In this document: in pieces, positions 25,999 to 34,093 of the stretch
Layout: the number at the start of each line of letters is the position of its first letter
Numbering within the stretch: position 1 is the stretch's first letter
From: Arthrobacter oryzae
Lineage (GTDB): Bacteria > Actinomycetota > Actinomycetes > Actinomycetales > Micrococcaceae
Length of the DNA: 64,000 nt
Reading direction: 5' to 3'
Assembly: GCF_030718995.1 (NCBI RefSeq)
Contig: NZ_CP132204.1
Coordinates: forward strand, 3,782,001-3,846,000
Made by a program: the position numbers and the translations under genes
The notes under the pieces: model-generated
Seen by the model: only the letters and a program-made list of their open reading frames with translations
What the model was told of the DNA's origin: nothing
Database searches by the model: none

Positions 25999-26210
25999 GT
26001 GACTCGAGCAACCTTTGAGGACGGCGCCCGCGAAGCGCGCATCGACGCCCTGCCCCACAAATACATCAGCATCATCGAAGAAACAGAGAATTCGGCCCCG
26101 GCAAACGATCCTTCCGTCCCGGCCGGGCGCTTTCCTTGGGCCGCCCTGCTGGTCCTGGCCCTGATGGGATTCCTCCTGATTTTCACCGAGACCATGCCCG
26201 CCGGCAGTTG
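25999..26210 (+). pseudogene. Truncated MFS exporter, N-terminal remnant (copy 1)
   Basis: About 70 residues from GTG 25999 match the start of the intact transporter at 27767-29032 (TRATxxD..., FPWAALLV-ALMGFLLI-TETMPAG). After MPAG the frame continues into unrelated Arg-rich sequence. Eleven of twelve helices are missing. Its position after a cyclophilin-like gene mirrors copy 2. Confidence 0.8.
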
Positions 26211-26406
26211 GCTGCCTAGCACCTGGTTGACGGGCCGGACGTCCTCGAGGCGTCGAAGTCGTCCAACCCGTGGTGCGCCTGCGAGGCACCGGCGGAGAAC
26301 ACGGGGATCGTTGTCGCGGATACTCATGACGCAGTCGCCAGACGGAACGATGGGCATGGGGACGGATCAACAGTGTGATCATCGTGCTGACGCGCATGTC
26401 GAGTCG

Positions 26407-26558
26407 GTAAATGAAGCCCAGTACGGGGTAGGCAGCTACAACACGCGGGAAGTGGCGGAGGAACTGCGCTACATCGAGCAGAACATCTTGCCTTCCCCGC
26501 GGTGGATAGGACGCAGAAGAGAATTCTGATCACAGGTCCCACCGCGGGCATCGGCGAT
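26407..26558 (+). pseudogene. SDR remnant related to the lipoprotein SDR
   Basis: YGVGSYNTREVAEELRYI, then a frame change, then KRILITGPTAGIG: the same order as residues 63-105 of the protein at 34094-35119. Ends at the glycine motif, where sequence from another gene follows. Confidence 0.65.
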
Positions 26559-26880
26559 CGGCTGTACGTCAGGTATGGACCCAACACCTCCCAAGCCCGG
26601 GCCGAAGAGGAAGAGTTCGGCTACCACGAGTCACGCCATGTGGACCAATGGGCAATGGCGAACCTTCTTGCCGGCCCCTTCGCGTTTCCCGTTGCGTACT
26701 TCATTGACGACGCGCTGTTGCCCGACTCGCGCAACCATTTCGAGCGGGACGCGGGCTTGTCCAGGGGTGGGTATGCGCCCGTGCCCGACAAGTGGCCTGC
26801 GCCCCGCTGGCCGGAGTCAGCAGCTATCGGCGCGCTTGCTTTGCTGGTCTTCCGGCGCCGGCTGCGGTGGGTGGTGAGGG
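26559..26880 (+). pseudogene. Fragment of an HExxH-like membrane-associated protein
   Basis: The same open frame continues with YGPNTSQARAEEEEFGYHESRHVDQW, GPFAFPVAYFIDD and NHFERDAGL-RGGY, then a basic C-terminus. HESRH resembles a zinc-protease-like HExxH with S at the third position; no N-terminal half exists. I read it as the 3' part of a separate gene joined to the SDR remnant by deletion. 26881-27014 has nothing recognisable. Confidence 0.45.
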
Positions 26881-27014
26881 TGCTCCGAGCCGGGCGGGTG
26901 CAGAAGAAAGCACACGCACACCGCCGGTGCCCTGTCCACACCCCCTGCTGGACGCCGGTCCGCGAAGGCGGCGTTCCTGCTGAGGGCGGCCTTCCTGCTT
27001 AAGGGGGGCCCTCC

Positions 27015-27041
27015 CGGTACCCCTAACAAGAGAGGCTCCCG
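27015..27041 (+). promoter_or_regulatory. Operator-like 27-bp motif, site S2
   Basis: CGGTACCCCT, 8 nt, then GAGGCTCCCG. The downstream leader shares TTTGCTGGAATGGAC with the leader of S1. Confidence 0.65.
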
Positions 27042-27103
27042 CCCGCCGTTGTCAGCTGGTTTGCTGGAATGGACCCGCTCCAGAGAGAAAAGGACCTTCT
27101 CCC

Positions 27104-27708
27104 ATGCGAACAAAGAATTGGACCCTGCTCGCGGTCGTCGCGCTGGCGTTCCAAACCGCTGGGCGCAGCACCCCTTCGACCGGCCAGGCTCTGGCCGGTA
27201 CGTCACCGTCCGCCGCCCCGGGAACATTTTTGGATCCGATTCTGATCGTAGACCTTCCCCGCAAGCCCGGCTCCGACTCCGCCCCGTGCCCCGAAGGCCC
27301 GGAGGCTGCTGTGGAAAGTGTGGACGAGGCATGAGCACCGAAGCGCGCGCGGCAGGCACTCCGATCACCATCAGCTTCGACTGTGCCGCCGTCAGCGGAA
27401 GACTTTTGGGCAACGCGACTGCGCGCTCCTTGATCGACCGGCTTCCCCTGAAGCTTTCCTTCAGCGATTTCGGCGGACAGGAAAAGCTCGCAAAACTTCC
27501 GTCACCCCTCTCGCTCGACGGCGTTCCGTCCGGCGGCGACGCCGATCCACTGACGATCGGGTACTACGCACCGGGCCAGGTCCTGGTCCTCTACTACGAG
27601 CACGTCGGGTATTACCGAGGGATCGTCCGGATCGGGACTTTCGATGATCTTGCGGCCATCCGGGACCGCAAAAGCCGATTTACCGCGACCCTCAGCCTTG
27701 GAACCTGA
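27104..27708 (+). pseudogene. Cyclophilin-like lipoprotein, copy 2, frameshifted
   Basis: The first part (27104-27334) encodes a signal peptide equivalent to that of copy 1, but the lipobox cysteine is replaced (TAGRS instead of LAGCS) and the frame is lost in the linker. The cyclophilin-like domain continues in another frame from about 27331 (ATG) to 27708 and is intact: ARSLIDRLPLKLSF, FGGQEKLAKLP, GYYAPGQVLVLYY, YYRGIVRIGTF. An ATG at 27331 could still give a 125-aa cytosolic product, with only a weak GAGG nearby. Confidence 0.7.
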
Positions 27709-27766
27709 TCAGGTTCAGCGCCTGACCTCCACCCGCAAGACTTCCGCAGAGAGAAACGGAACCATT

Positions 27767-29032
27767 TTGACTCGCGCCACCCTCCAGGACGACGCCGGCA
27801 ACGCGGACGTTGCCGAGCCAAGCCACGAACACCTCGGCACCTTTGAGGACAAGACACTCCGGGAAGGGGATACTCCTGCCCCGGGCGGTGCCTTCCCGTG
27901 GGCGGCCCTGCTGGTCATGGCGCTGATGGGCTTCCTGCTGATCGCCACCGAAACCATGCCGGCCGGCCTGCTGCCGCAGATCGCTGCCGGGCTGGACATC
28001 ACCGAGGGCACGGCCGGGCAGTTTGTCAGCGCCTACGCACTGGGCACCGTTGTTGCCGCGATGCCCGCAGTCGCCATGACACGCGGCATTCGCCGGAAAC
28101 CGGTCTTCATCGTCGGGATCCTCGGCTTCCTGGCCGCCAACCTCATCACAGCGTTTTCCACGGACATTGTGCTCTCCCTAGGGGCGCGGCTCCTTGCCGG
28201 TGCGTTCTCCGGGCTGCTGTGGGGCATGCTTGCCGGGTACGCCCGCCGCATTACGGCCCCGGAATACGCGGGCCGTGCTTTGTCGGTGGCGTCCCTTGGC
28301 ACGCCGGTGGGACTCGCCGTGGGTACACCGTTCGGCTCTTGGCTGGGCACCACCTTCGACTGGCGCTGGTCCTTTGGCGTCCTTTCTATCCTGACGGTGA
28401 TCACGGTCCTGCTGGCGCTCTTCCTGGTTCCGGACGCACATGGACAGCGTGCTGCGACGCGTGTCCCGCTGGTGCGGGTACTAGGCATCCCGGGGGTCGC
28501 CGTTGTCCTGGCTGTCATTGTCAGCTGGATGCTGGGACACAACATCCTCTACACGTACATCGGCTCCTACCTCCGCACGGCCGGCGTTCCGGTGCCGGTG
28601 GATGTTGCGCTGGTGGTGTTCGGGGCGGCGGCGATCGCCGGGATCGCGATTACCGGTGCGGTGATCGACAAGGGCTTGCGGCGCCTGGTCCTCCTGAGCC
28701 TTGGGTCCTTCGTCGGGGCCGGCGTGGTCCTCATCATTGGACAGGGGTCTGTCGTGGCGGTGCTTGCGGCGATCGTGCTGTGGGGCATTGCGTTCGGCGG
28801 GGCGGCAGCACAGTTGCAGACGGCGATCAGCGCCGCCAGCGGGGACAACGCGGACGTCGCCAACTCGATGCTTGGTGTCGCCTTCAACCTGGCGATCTTT
28901 GCTGCCGGGGTGGCAGGCGCGGTGGTGATCGGTACTTTCGACGGGCTGGTCCTGCCGGTGGTGATGGCTGGGCTCGCCGCCGTCGCGCTCTTCCTCGCCC
29001 TTGCCGGACGCCGTACGGCATTCCCGCGCTGA
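27767..29032 (+). CDS. MFS drug/metabolite exporter (DHA1-like), intact copy
   Basis: 421 aa from a TTG; start chosen by alignment with copy 1 (LTRATLQDD vs VTRATFEDG). A 45-residue hydrophilic N-terminus precedes twelve helices. The TETMPAGLLPQIAAGL segment and RRKPVFIVGILGF loop are typical of AraJ/chloramphenicol-resistance-like DHA1 exporters. Encoded after the cyclophilin-like gene and 19 nt before the PQQ-type dehydrogenase, so possibly cotranscribed with it. Substrate unknown. Confidence 0.85.
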   Translation: MTRATLQDDAGNADVAEPSHEHLGTFEDKTLREGDTPAPGGAFPWAALLVMALMGFLLIATETMPAGLLPQIAAGLDITEGTAGQFVSAYALGTVVAAMPAVAMTRGIRRKPVFIVGILGFLAANLITAFSTDIVLSLGARLLAGAFSGLLWGMLAGYARRITAPEYAGRALSVASLGTPVGLAVGTPFGSWLGTTFDWRWSFGVLSILTVITVLLALFLVPDAHGQRAATRVPLVRVLGIPGVAVVLAVIVSWMLGHNILYTYIGSYLRTAGVPVPVDVALVVFGAAAIAGIAITGAVIDKGLRRLVLLSLGSFVGAGVVLIIGQGSVVAVLAAIVLWGIAFGGAAAQLQTAISAASGDNADVANSMLGVAFNLAIFAAGVAGAVVIGTFDGLVLPVVMAGLAAVALFLALAGRRTAFPR

Positions 29033-29051
29033 CCAAACGGAAGGATCCAAC

Positions 29052-30176
29052 TTGAACCCCATCCAGAGAGCGCTGCTGGCGCCTGCCGCCATCGGGGCCA
29101 GCCTCCTGGTGGCGGCATGCACTGCAACGCCGGAAGCAACGCAAGGTTCGCCGTCAGAGACTTCACAGGTTGCGGCGCCAAGCGGCCCGTCAGCCCCGGC
29201 CAGTGCAGCCATCATGGCGGATGCTCCAAAAACCGTGGCCACCGGTTTGGATGCGCCGTGGTCCGTAGTGTTCCGCGACGGCACACCGTTGGTCAGTGAA
29301 CGGGACAGCGGGCGCATCCTCGAACTCAGCGCCACTGGCGCTGCGCGCACACTGGGAAGCGTTCCGGGTGTTGCTGGCATAGGGGAGGGTGGCCTATTGG
29401 GGCTGGCTGTAGACGGCCGCGGCCGCCTGTATGTGTACTCGACCGGGGCCGAGGGAAACCGTATCCAGCGCTTTGACGTCACCGGACAGCCCGGTTCCCT
29501 GGCGCTTGGAGAGCCAGAAACGCTGCTCGACGGTATTGCCGCTGCGAGCTATCACGACGGTGGCCGCATGGCCTTTGGGCCCGACGGCATGCTTTACATC
29601 TCCACGGGCGACGCTGGCCAGCGGGACAGTGCCCAGGACCTGGCCTCGCTGAACGGTAAGATCCTGCGGATGACCCCGGACGGCGGTATTCCCGAGGACA
29701 ACCCCTTTCCGGGATCGCTTGTCTACAGCTACGGGCACCGCAATCCGCAGGGGTTCGCATGGGCAGCGGATGGCACCATGTTCTCGACCGAATTCGGCCA
29801 CAACGCATGGGACGAACTCAATATCATCACCGCAGGCGCCAACTATGGCTGGCCGGCCGCGGAAGGGATCACGAACACCGAAGGTTTCACTGACCCCGTG
29901 CAGCAGTGGGCGCCGGCCGAGGCCAGCCCCAGCGGCCTGGTCCACATTGACGGGACCCTGTTTATCGCGAACCTCCGTGGTCAGGTCCTGCGGGCTGTTC
30001 CCGTTGCGGAACCTTCGACGTCGGAGAGCTACCTCGACGGCGGATTCTGCCGTATCCGGGACGTTGCTGAAGCCCCGGACGGGATGCTCTGGTTTGTCAC
30101 CAACAACACGGACGGGAGAGGTACCCCAGGGCCCGACGACGATCGCATCCTCAGCGTGAAACCCGAGAGAAAGTGA
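29052..30176 (+). CDS. PQQ-dependent glucose/sorbosone-type dehydrogenase lipoprotein
   Basis: 374 aa from TTG 29052 with AAGGA 7 nt upstream. Lipobox LVAAC (C23) anchors it outside the membrane. The six-bladed beta-propeller of the soluble glucose dehydrogenase family is visible: LDAPWSVVFRDG, EGGLLGLAVD, HDGGRMAFGPDGMLYISTGD, YGHRNPQGFAWA, TEFGHNAWDELN, NYGWPAAEG. The Arg-Asn in HRNPQG and the conserved His are PQQ-contact positions in this family. It would oxidise sugars or aldoses at the cell surface, provided PQQ is available; no PQQ biosynthesis genes lie in the window. Confidence 0.83.
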   Translation: MNPIQRALLAPAAIGASLLVAACTATPEATQGSPSETSQVAAPSGPSAPASAAIMADAPKTVATGLDAPWSVVFRDGTPLVSERDSGRILELSATGAARTLGSVPGVAGIGEGGLLGLAVDGRGRLYVYSTGAEGNRIQRFDVTGQPGSLALGEPETLLDGIAAASYHDGGRMAFGPDGMLYISTGDAGQRDSAQDLASLNGKILRMTPDGGIPEDNPFPGSLVYSYGHRNPQGFAWAADGTMFSTEFGHNAWDELNIITAGANYGWPAAEGITNTEGFTDPVQQWAPAEASPSGLVHIDGTLFIANLRGQVLRAVPVAEPSTSESYLDGGFCRIRDVAEAPDGMLWFVTNNTDGRGTPGPDDDRILSVKPERK

Positions 30177-30211
30177 CGTCTGACCTAGGAAAATGCTGAT
30201 GGAGGCCCTGC

Positions 30212-30238
30212 TGGTACCACTCTTGACCGGGGCTCCCT
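30212..30238 (+). promoter_or_regulatory. Operator-like 27-bp motif, site S3
   Basis: TGGTACCACT, 8 nt, then GGGGCTCCCT, 84 nt before the start of the Tat-exported hydrolase. Same layout as S1, S2 and S4. Confidence 0.65.
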
Positions 30239-30321
30239 CGGGTGTGTGAACCGTGGTCTTCTTGAAAGTGCAGAAGGAAACTTCGACATTCGTTAGCGCA
30301 CATTACGAGGATGACAAAGAC

Positions 30322-31470
30322 ATGACTATGAACACTGACGGAACCAAGAAGACCGCCATCCGTGCCACTCTGGCAGAGGACGGCGTTTCGCGCCGGGGAC
30401 TCATGAAACTGACGGGCGCCGGTGCCGCCGTGCTCGGACTCTCCGGTGTGGCCGGGATGGCAACGGCCGATGCTGCCACCGCGGCACCTGGCACTTCCCG
30501 CAACGACCTGGAACCAGGAGACACCTCTAACGGTGCGGACAACTTTTACACAAGTGACCAGGTCACGGTGCGGAAGATCTCCTTCAAGAACCAGTACCAG
30601 ATGAAGGTTGTGGGCAATCTCTTCGTACCGAACAACCTGGACCGCAGGCTCAGCAACCCGGCGCTGGTGGTGGGCCACCCGATGGGCGCCGTGAAGGAAC
30701 AGAGCGCCAACCTCTACGCGACCAAGATGGCGGAGCAGGGATACGTCACACTTTCATTCGACCTCTCGTTCTGGGGAGAGAGCGCCGGCAAGCCCGGAAA
30801 CGCAGTTTCACCGGACATCTACGCGGAGGACTTCAGCGCCGCGGTGGATTACCTGCGTTCGCTGACCTTCGTGGACGGGGAACGTGTTGGCGCCATCGGC
30901 GTCTGCGGCAGCGGCAGCTTCGTCCTCAGCGCGGCCAAGATCGATCCGCGCATCAAGGCCATTGCCACGGTGAGCATGTACGACATGGGAGCGGCCAACC
31001 GCGACGGCCTCCGCAAGTCCGTGAGCCTGGAGCAGCGCAAGGAGTTCATTGCGCAGGCTGCCGCGCAGCGGGACGTCGAGTTCGCCGGCGGAGCGATCGA
31101 GTATACGGGCGGTACCCCGGAGGTGCTCACTGCAGAGTCCACCGCGGTGGACCGGGAGTTTTACGATTTCTACCGGACCGCCCGCGGCTGGTGCCCGAAC
31201 ACGACGACGCATCCCGCCCTGGCCACCAACACGAAGTTTATGACGTTCTACCCGTTCAACGACATGGACCTCCTCGCACCGCGCCCGCTGCTGTTCATCG
31301 CCGGCGACCAGGCGCACTCCCGTGAATTCAGCGAGGAAGCCCATCGGCGTGCCACCGGCCCGAAGGAACTCTTCTGGGTCCCGGGTGCCGGGCATGTGGA
31401 CCTGTACGACCGTACCGGCCTCATTCCCTTCGACAAGCTCACGAGTTTCTTCCGCTCGACGCTGGTCTGA
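30322..31470 (+). CDS. Tat-exported alpha/beta hydrolase
   Basis: 382 aa from ATG 30322. A twin-arginine signal SRRGLMKLTGAGAA (R24, R25) predicts export of the folded protein. Hydrolase core: nucleophile S197 in GVCGSGSF, D329 in FIAGDQAHS, H358 in VPGAGHVDLY. This DUF/DLH-like group has a C-terminal cap insertion (about 215-300). The start has only a weak GAGG 12 nt upstream. A decayed paralogue lies at 35477-36191. Likely esterase or amidase activity outside the membrane, regulated via site S3. Confidence 0.85.
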   Translation: MTMNTDGTKKTAIRATLAEDGVSRRGLMKLTGAGAAVLGLSGVAGMATADAATAAPGTSRNDLEPGDTSNGADNFYTSDQVTVRKISFKNQYQMKVVGNLFVPNNLDRRLSNPALVVGHPMGAVKEQSANLYATKMAEQGYVTLSFDLSFWGESAGKPGNAVSPDIYAEDFSAAVDYLRSLTFVDGERVGAIGVCGSGSFVLSAAKIDPRIKAIATVSMYDMGAANRDGLRKSVSLEQRKEFIAQAAAQRDVEFAGGAIEYTGGTPEVLTAESTAVDREFYDFYRTARGWCPNTTTHPALATNTKFMTFYPFNDMDLLAPRPLLFIAGDQAHSREFSEEAHRRATGPKELFWVPGAGHVDLYDRTGLIPFDKLTSFFRSTLV

Positions 31471-31502
31471 TAGGGACTAGAAGCCTGCACACAAGAATAC
31501 TG

Positions 31503-31545
31503 CTCCCGGGGGCTGGGCTGGGATTTCAGTTCCGGCTCCCGGGAG
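31503..31545 (+). terminator. CTCCCGGG/CCCGGGAG inverted repeat
   Basis: Eight-base perfect arms with a 27-nt loop in the 183-nt gap after the Tat hydrolase; a weak terminator or an operator. The remainder of the gap has no gene. Confidence 0.4.
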
Positions 31546-31653
31546 GAGTTTCTCTTGACATCATCGACCGGCACTGCCCGAAGCGGGTACGACCGCTTGA
31601 GCGCTTCCGCTGCCTAGCACCGCCAGATCCCACCATCCACGAAAGGAAAGCCT

Positions 31654-32604
31654 TTGAAGATCGTCCCCTTCGGAACCACCGAGCTGAAGGTCCCGAACGT
31701 CGTCGCAGGTATGATGCGCATCGCCGGCGACTCCAACGAACAGATCCGTTCCCTCTATACGGCATCCCGGGATGCCGGGATCGACTTCTTCGACCACGCG
31801 GACCTGTACGGGTTCAACCACCCCGGCGGCGGCTTCCACCTGTGCGAGCGCCGCTTCGCCGAGGCCCTGCGGCTGCGCCCGTCCGAGCGCGATCAGATCG
31901 TCCTTCAGACCAAGACCAGCATCGTCGACGACCCTTGGGGCTACGACCAGTCCTACGAGCACATCGTGTCCTCAGCCGAGGAGTCCCTGAAGGCACTGGG
32001 CACCGACTATCTCGACGTGCTGCTGCTGCACCGCCCCGACGCGCTCGTGGAGCCTGAAGAAGTCGCCCGCGCCTTCGACCACCTCCAGTCCAGCGGGAAG
32101 GTGCGCGCCTTCGGCGTCTCCAACCACACCCCGCGTCAGATCGAACTGCTGAAGACCGCGGTGAGGCAGCCGATCGTGGCGAACCAGGTGCAACTGTCGG
32201 TCACGCACTCCACGATCATTGCCCAGGGCCTGTCGTCGAACATGACCGGCTTCGACGACTCGATCACCCGCGACGGCGGTGGGCTGGTCGATTACGCGCG
32301 GATCAACAAGATCACCCTGCAGGCCTGGTCGCCCTTCCAGAAGGGCTTCCAGGACGGCGTCTTCCTTGGCTCGCCCGACTACCCGGAGCTGAACGCCGAG
32401 CTCGACCGGCTCGCCGCGAAGTACCAGGTCACGCCGACGGCGATCGCGGTCGCGTGGATCACCCGTCACCCCGCGGGCATGCAGGTCGTGCTCGGCACCA
32501 CGAAGCCGCAGCGTGTCGCCGACGCTGCGGCAGGCTCCGACATCCCGCTGACGCGGAGCGAGTGGTACGGGCTGATCCAGGCCGCGGGCCACAACGTCCC
32601 CTGA
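31654..32604 (+). CDS. Aldo/keto reductase (YdhF-like)
   Basis: 316 aa from a TTG with AAAGGA 7-8 nt upstream. The AKR catalytic tetrad is complete: D47, Y52 (FFDHADLYG), K87 (LQTKTSI), H126 (LLLHRPDA). The GVSNHTP and NQVQLSVTH segments line the barrel, and VVLGTTKPQRV is the NADP-binding end. Cytosolic NADPH-dependent carbonyl reductase, full length. Part of the MmyB-type cluster and closed by a strong terminator. Confidence 0.88.
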   Translation: MKIVPFGTTELKVPNVVAGMMRIAGDSNEQIRSLYTASRDAGIDFFDHADLYGFNHPGGGFHLCERRFAEALRLRPSERDQIVLQTKTSIVDDPWGYDQSYEHIVSSAEESLKALGTDYLDVLLLHRPDALVEPEEVARAFDHLQSSGKVRAFGVSNHTPRQIELLKTAVRQPIVANQVQLSVTHSTIIAQGLSSNMTGFDDSITRDGGGLVDYARINKITLQAWSPFQKGFQDGVFLGSPDYPELNAELDRLAAKYQVTPTAIAVAWITRHPAGMQVVLGTTKPQRVADAAAGSDIPLTRSEWYGLIQAAGHNVP

Positions 32605-32656
32605 GACTTAGCCACAGCGATCGCTCGCGGTTAGCCATGTACCGGCGACGAACGAA

Positions 32657-32690
32657 AAGAACCCCGAGTCCGGCTGGACTCGGGGTTCTT
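32657..32690. terminator. Strong terminator between convergent genes
   Basis: Arms GAACCCCGAGTC / GACTCGGGGTTC with a 6-nt loop, A-tract on the left and TT on the right (32657-32690), separating the aldo/keto reductase from the minus-strand DUF6644-like gene. Confidence 0.85.
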
Positions 32691-32765
32691 CGTGGTCGAC
32701 GACGGCGACGTTTGCGCCGGTACTGGTCGTGTCCATGCATGTCTTTGTTGCACGGCACGAGTAGA

Positions 32766-33260
32766 TCAGATGTAGGCCAGGAATCGTCCCGCGAAGATCA
32801 CGCCCGTCCATGTCGACATCGATACGATCGCCGAGATACGGGCCGCGACGGGTGTCGCGTCGGCATCCGCCAACGCATCGACTCGATGGTAGACACCGCG
32901 GTGAAACACGAGGACGTTCAGCCCAGCCAGGAGCAGGAGTCCGAGCTTCCACGGCGCAGCACCGGAGCCGGCGACGCCGACGGCCTGCGCGCTGAACATC
33001 AAGATGCCTGTTACGACGGCGATGGCCAGGCCGAGGTGGGACACCGGCAGGAGATAACGTGCGGCCTTCGTGACGGACACCAGGCGACGCCCGACGCCCA
33101 GCAGCCGGAGGTCAAAGGCGAAAGCCGGGCCGACGAGCACAGCGATGCCGAGGATGTGGAGGCTTTCGAGCGTCGGATACATGAAGGGGGTGGAACGCAC
33201 GGCGTCACCGAGCGTGCAGTCCTGCAGCCAGCGCAGGATCAGTTCAAGCCATTCAGGCAT
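32766..33260 (-). CDS. DUF6644-like four-helix membrane protein
   Basis: 164 aa from the ATG at 33260; the longer frame to 33410 reads back over the upstream gene. MPEWLELILRWLQDCTLGDAVR, then four hydrophobic helices including FMYPTLESLHILGIAVLVGP and a HLGLAIAVVTGILMF segment. Histidines in helices (SLHIL, SHLGL, FHRGVYHR) could ligate haem or metal. It overlaps the DUF6152-like gene by 8 bp, so the pair is translationally coupled; the two families are often found together. Function unknown. Confidence 0.7.
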   Translation of the reverse strand: MPEWLELILRWLQDCTLGDAVRSTPFMYPTLESLHILGIAVLVGPAFAFDLRLLGVGRRLVSVTKAARYLLPVSHLGLAIAVVTGILMFSAQAVGVAGSGAAPWKLGLLLLAGLNVLVFHRGVYHRVDALADADATPVAARISAIVSMSTWTGVIFAGRFLAYI

Positions 33261-34032
33261 CCTGGTTCCGTTCATCCTGGCGGGTACGGTGGCGTACGTA
33301 GAAGACGCTGCCCGCCGCCGCCGCGACGACGACAGCAGCGAACACAGCCCAGACGACCCACGTCTCTGAGCGGCTGTCATCGGTGGCCTCGGCACCCTGT
33401 GCATCGGCACCCTGTGCGGGAGGGGCCATCTCCACGGGATCCTCCACCGTGGACGGCACTTCGGCAGGCTCGTCGCTTGCCTGCGCGGCGCCTGGCAGCG
33501 GCGCCCGGACGGGAAGCGTGTTGCCGATCACCTGGTTGACGGGCGCATTGTCGTCTCCATACCAGAATGCCACCGGACGGAAGAGGCCGTCATCGGTGCT
33601 GTTGATGTATCCGACTCCTTGGAAGCGTTCTCCGACCTCCAGCTCGCGGTTCAAGCCGTTGCTGCTCGACCACCATGGTGGAGCGATGAGGATCTCAAGC
33701 TCGTCGTGGGGTCCGTCATACGCGAGGGCGGCTTCGACCCGGATGCTGTCCTCTGGGCCTGACAGGTCCTCGGGGATCGGCAGGTCAGGCGTGTTGGCCG
33801 GCAGCTGGGCATCCAGTGTCACATCGAAAAGTGAATGCGGATCGCCCCAGATCCCCTCGGACGAGACGGTGCCGGCGATGTAGACGAGGTCGTTGGTTTC
33901 GAAGCCGTCCCAGCCGTGGTGCGCGGCGGCCGGTGATGCCGGGACCAGCGCCATTGCTGCCGTGACGAGGAGGGCCGCCGTGGCCAGAAGGCCGCGACGG
34001 CGTGGTCGGCCGGCGTGTGTGGAGACGGTCAT
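33253..34032 (-). CDS. DUF6152-like exported protein with C-terminal anchor
   Basis: 259 aa: Arg-rich N-terminus and signal peptide ending ASPAAA, mature AHHGWDGFETNDLVYIAGTV (the HHGW motif of this family), a beta-rich domain to about 175, a Pro/Ala/Glu linker, a transmembrane helix WVVWAVFAAVVVAAAAG and a short basic tail. Extracytoplasmic, membrane-tethered. The paired histidines at the mature N-terminus could bind metal. Operon partner of the DUF6644-like membrane protein. Confidence 0.72.
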   Translation of the reverse strand: MTVSTHAGRPRRRGLLATAALLVTAAMALVPASPAAAHHGWDGFETNDLVYIAGTVSSEGIWGDPHSLFDVTLDAQLPANTPDLPIPEDLSGPEDSIRVEAALAYDGPHDELEILIAPPWWSSSNGLNRELEVGERFQGVGYINSTDDGLFRPVAFWYGDDNAPVNQVIGNTLPVRAPLPGAAQASDEPAEVPSTVEDPVEMAPPAQGADAQGAEATDDSRSETWVVWAVFAAVVVAAAAGSVFYVRHRTRQDERNQDA

Positions 34033-34093
34033 GGTCGTCGATCCTTAGGTGTTGGGTGTGTGGGTTCTTGTCCGGCGGGGTTGGGGCCGGAGC

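Noticed and set aside
26559..26880. Active zinc metalloprotease
   Set aside because: HESRH is present but the N-terminal half is missing and the frame begins inside an SDR remnant.
31620..31653. Fifth copy of the 27-bp operator before the aldo/keto reductase
   Set aside because: GGTACGACCGCTTGAGCGCTTCC nearby resembles it only partly and the half-site spacing is wrong.
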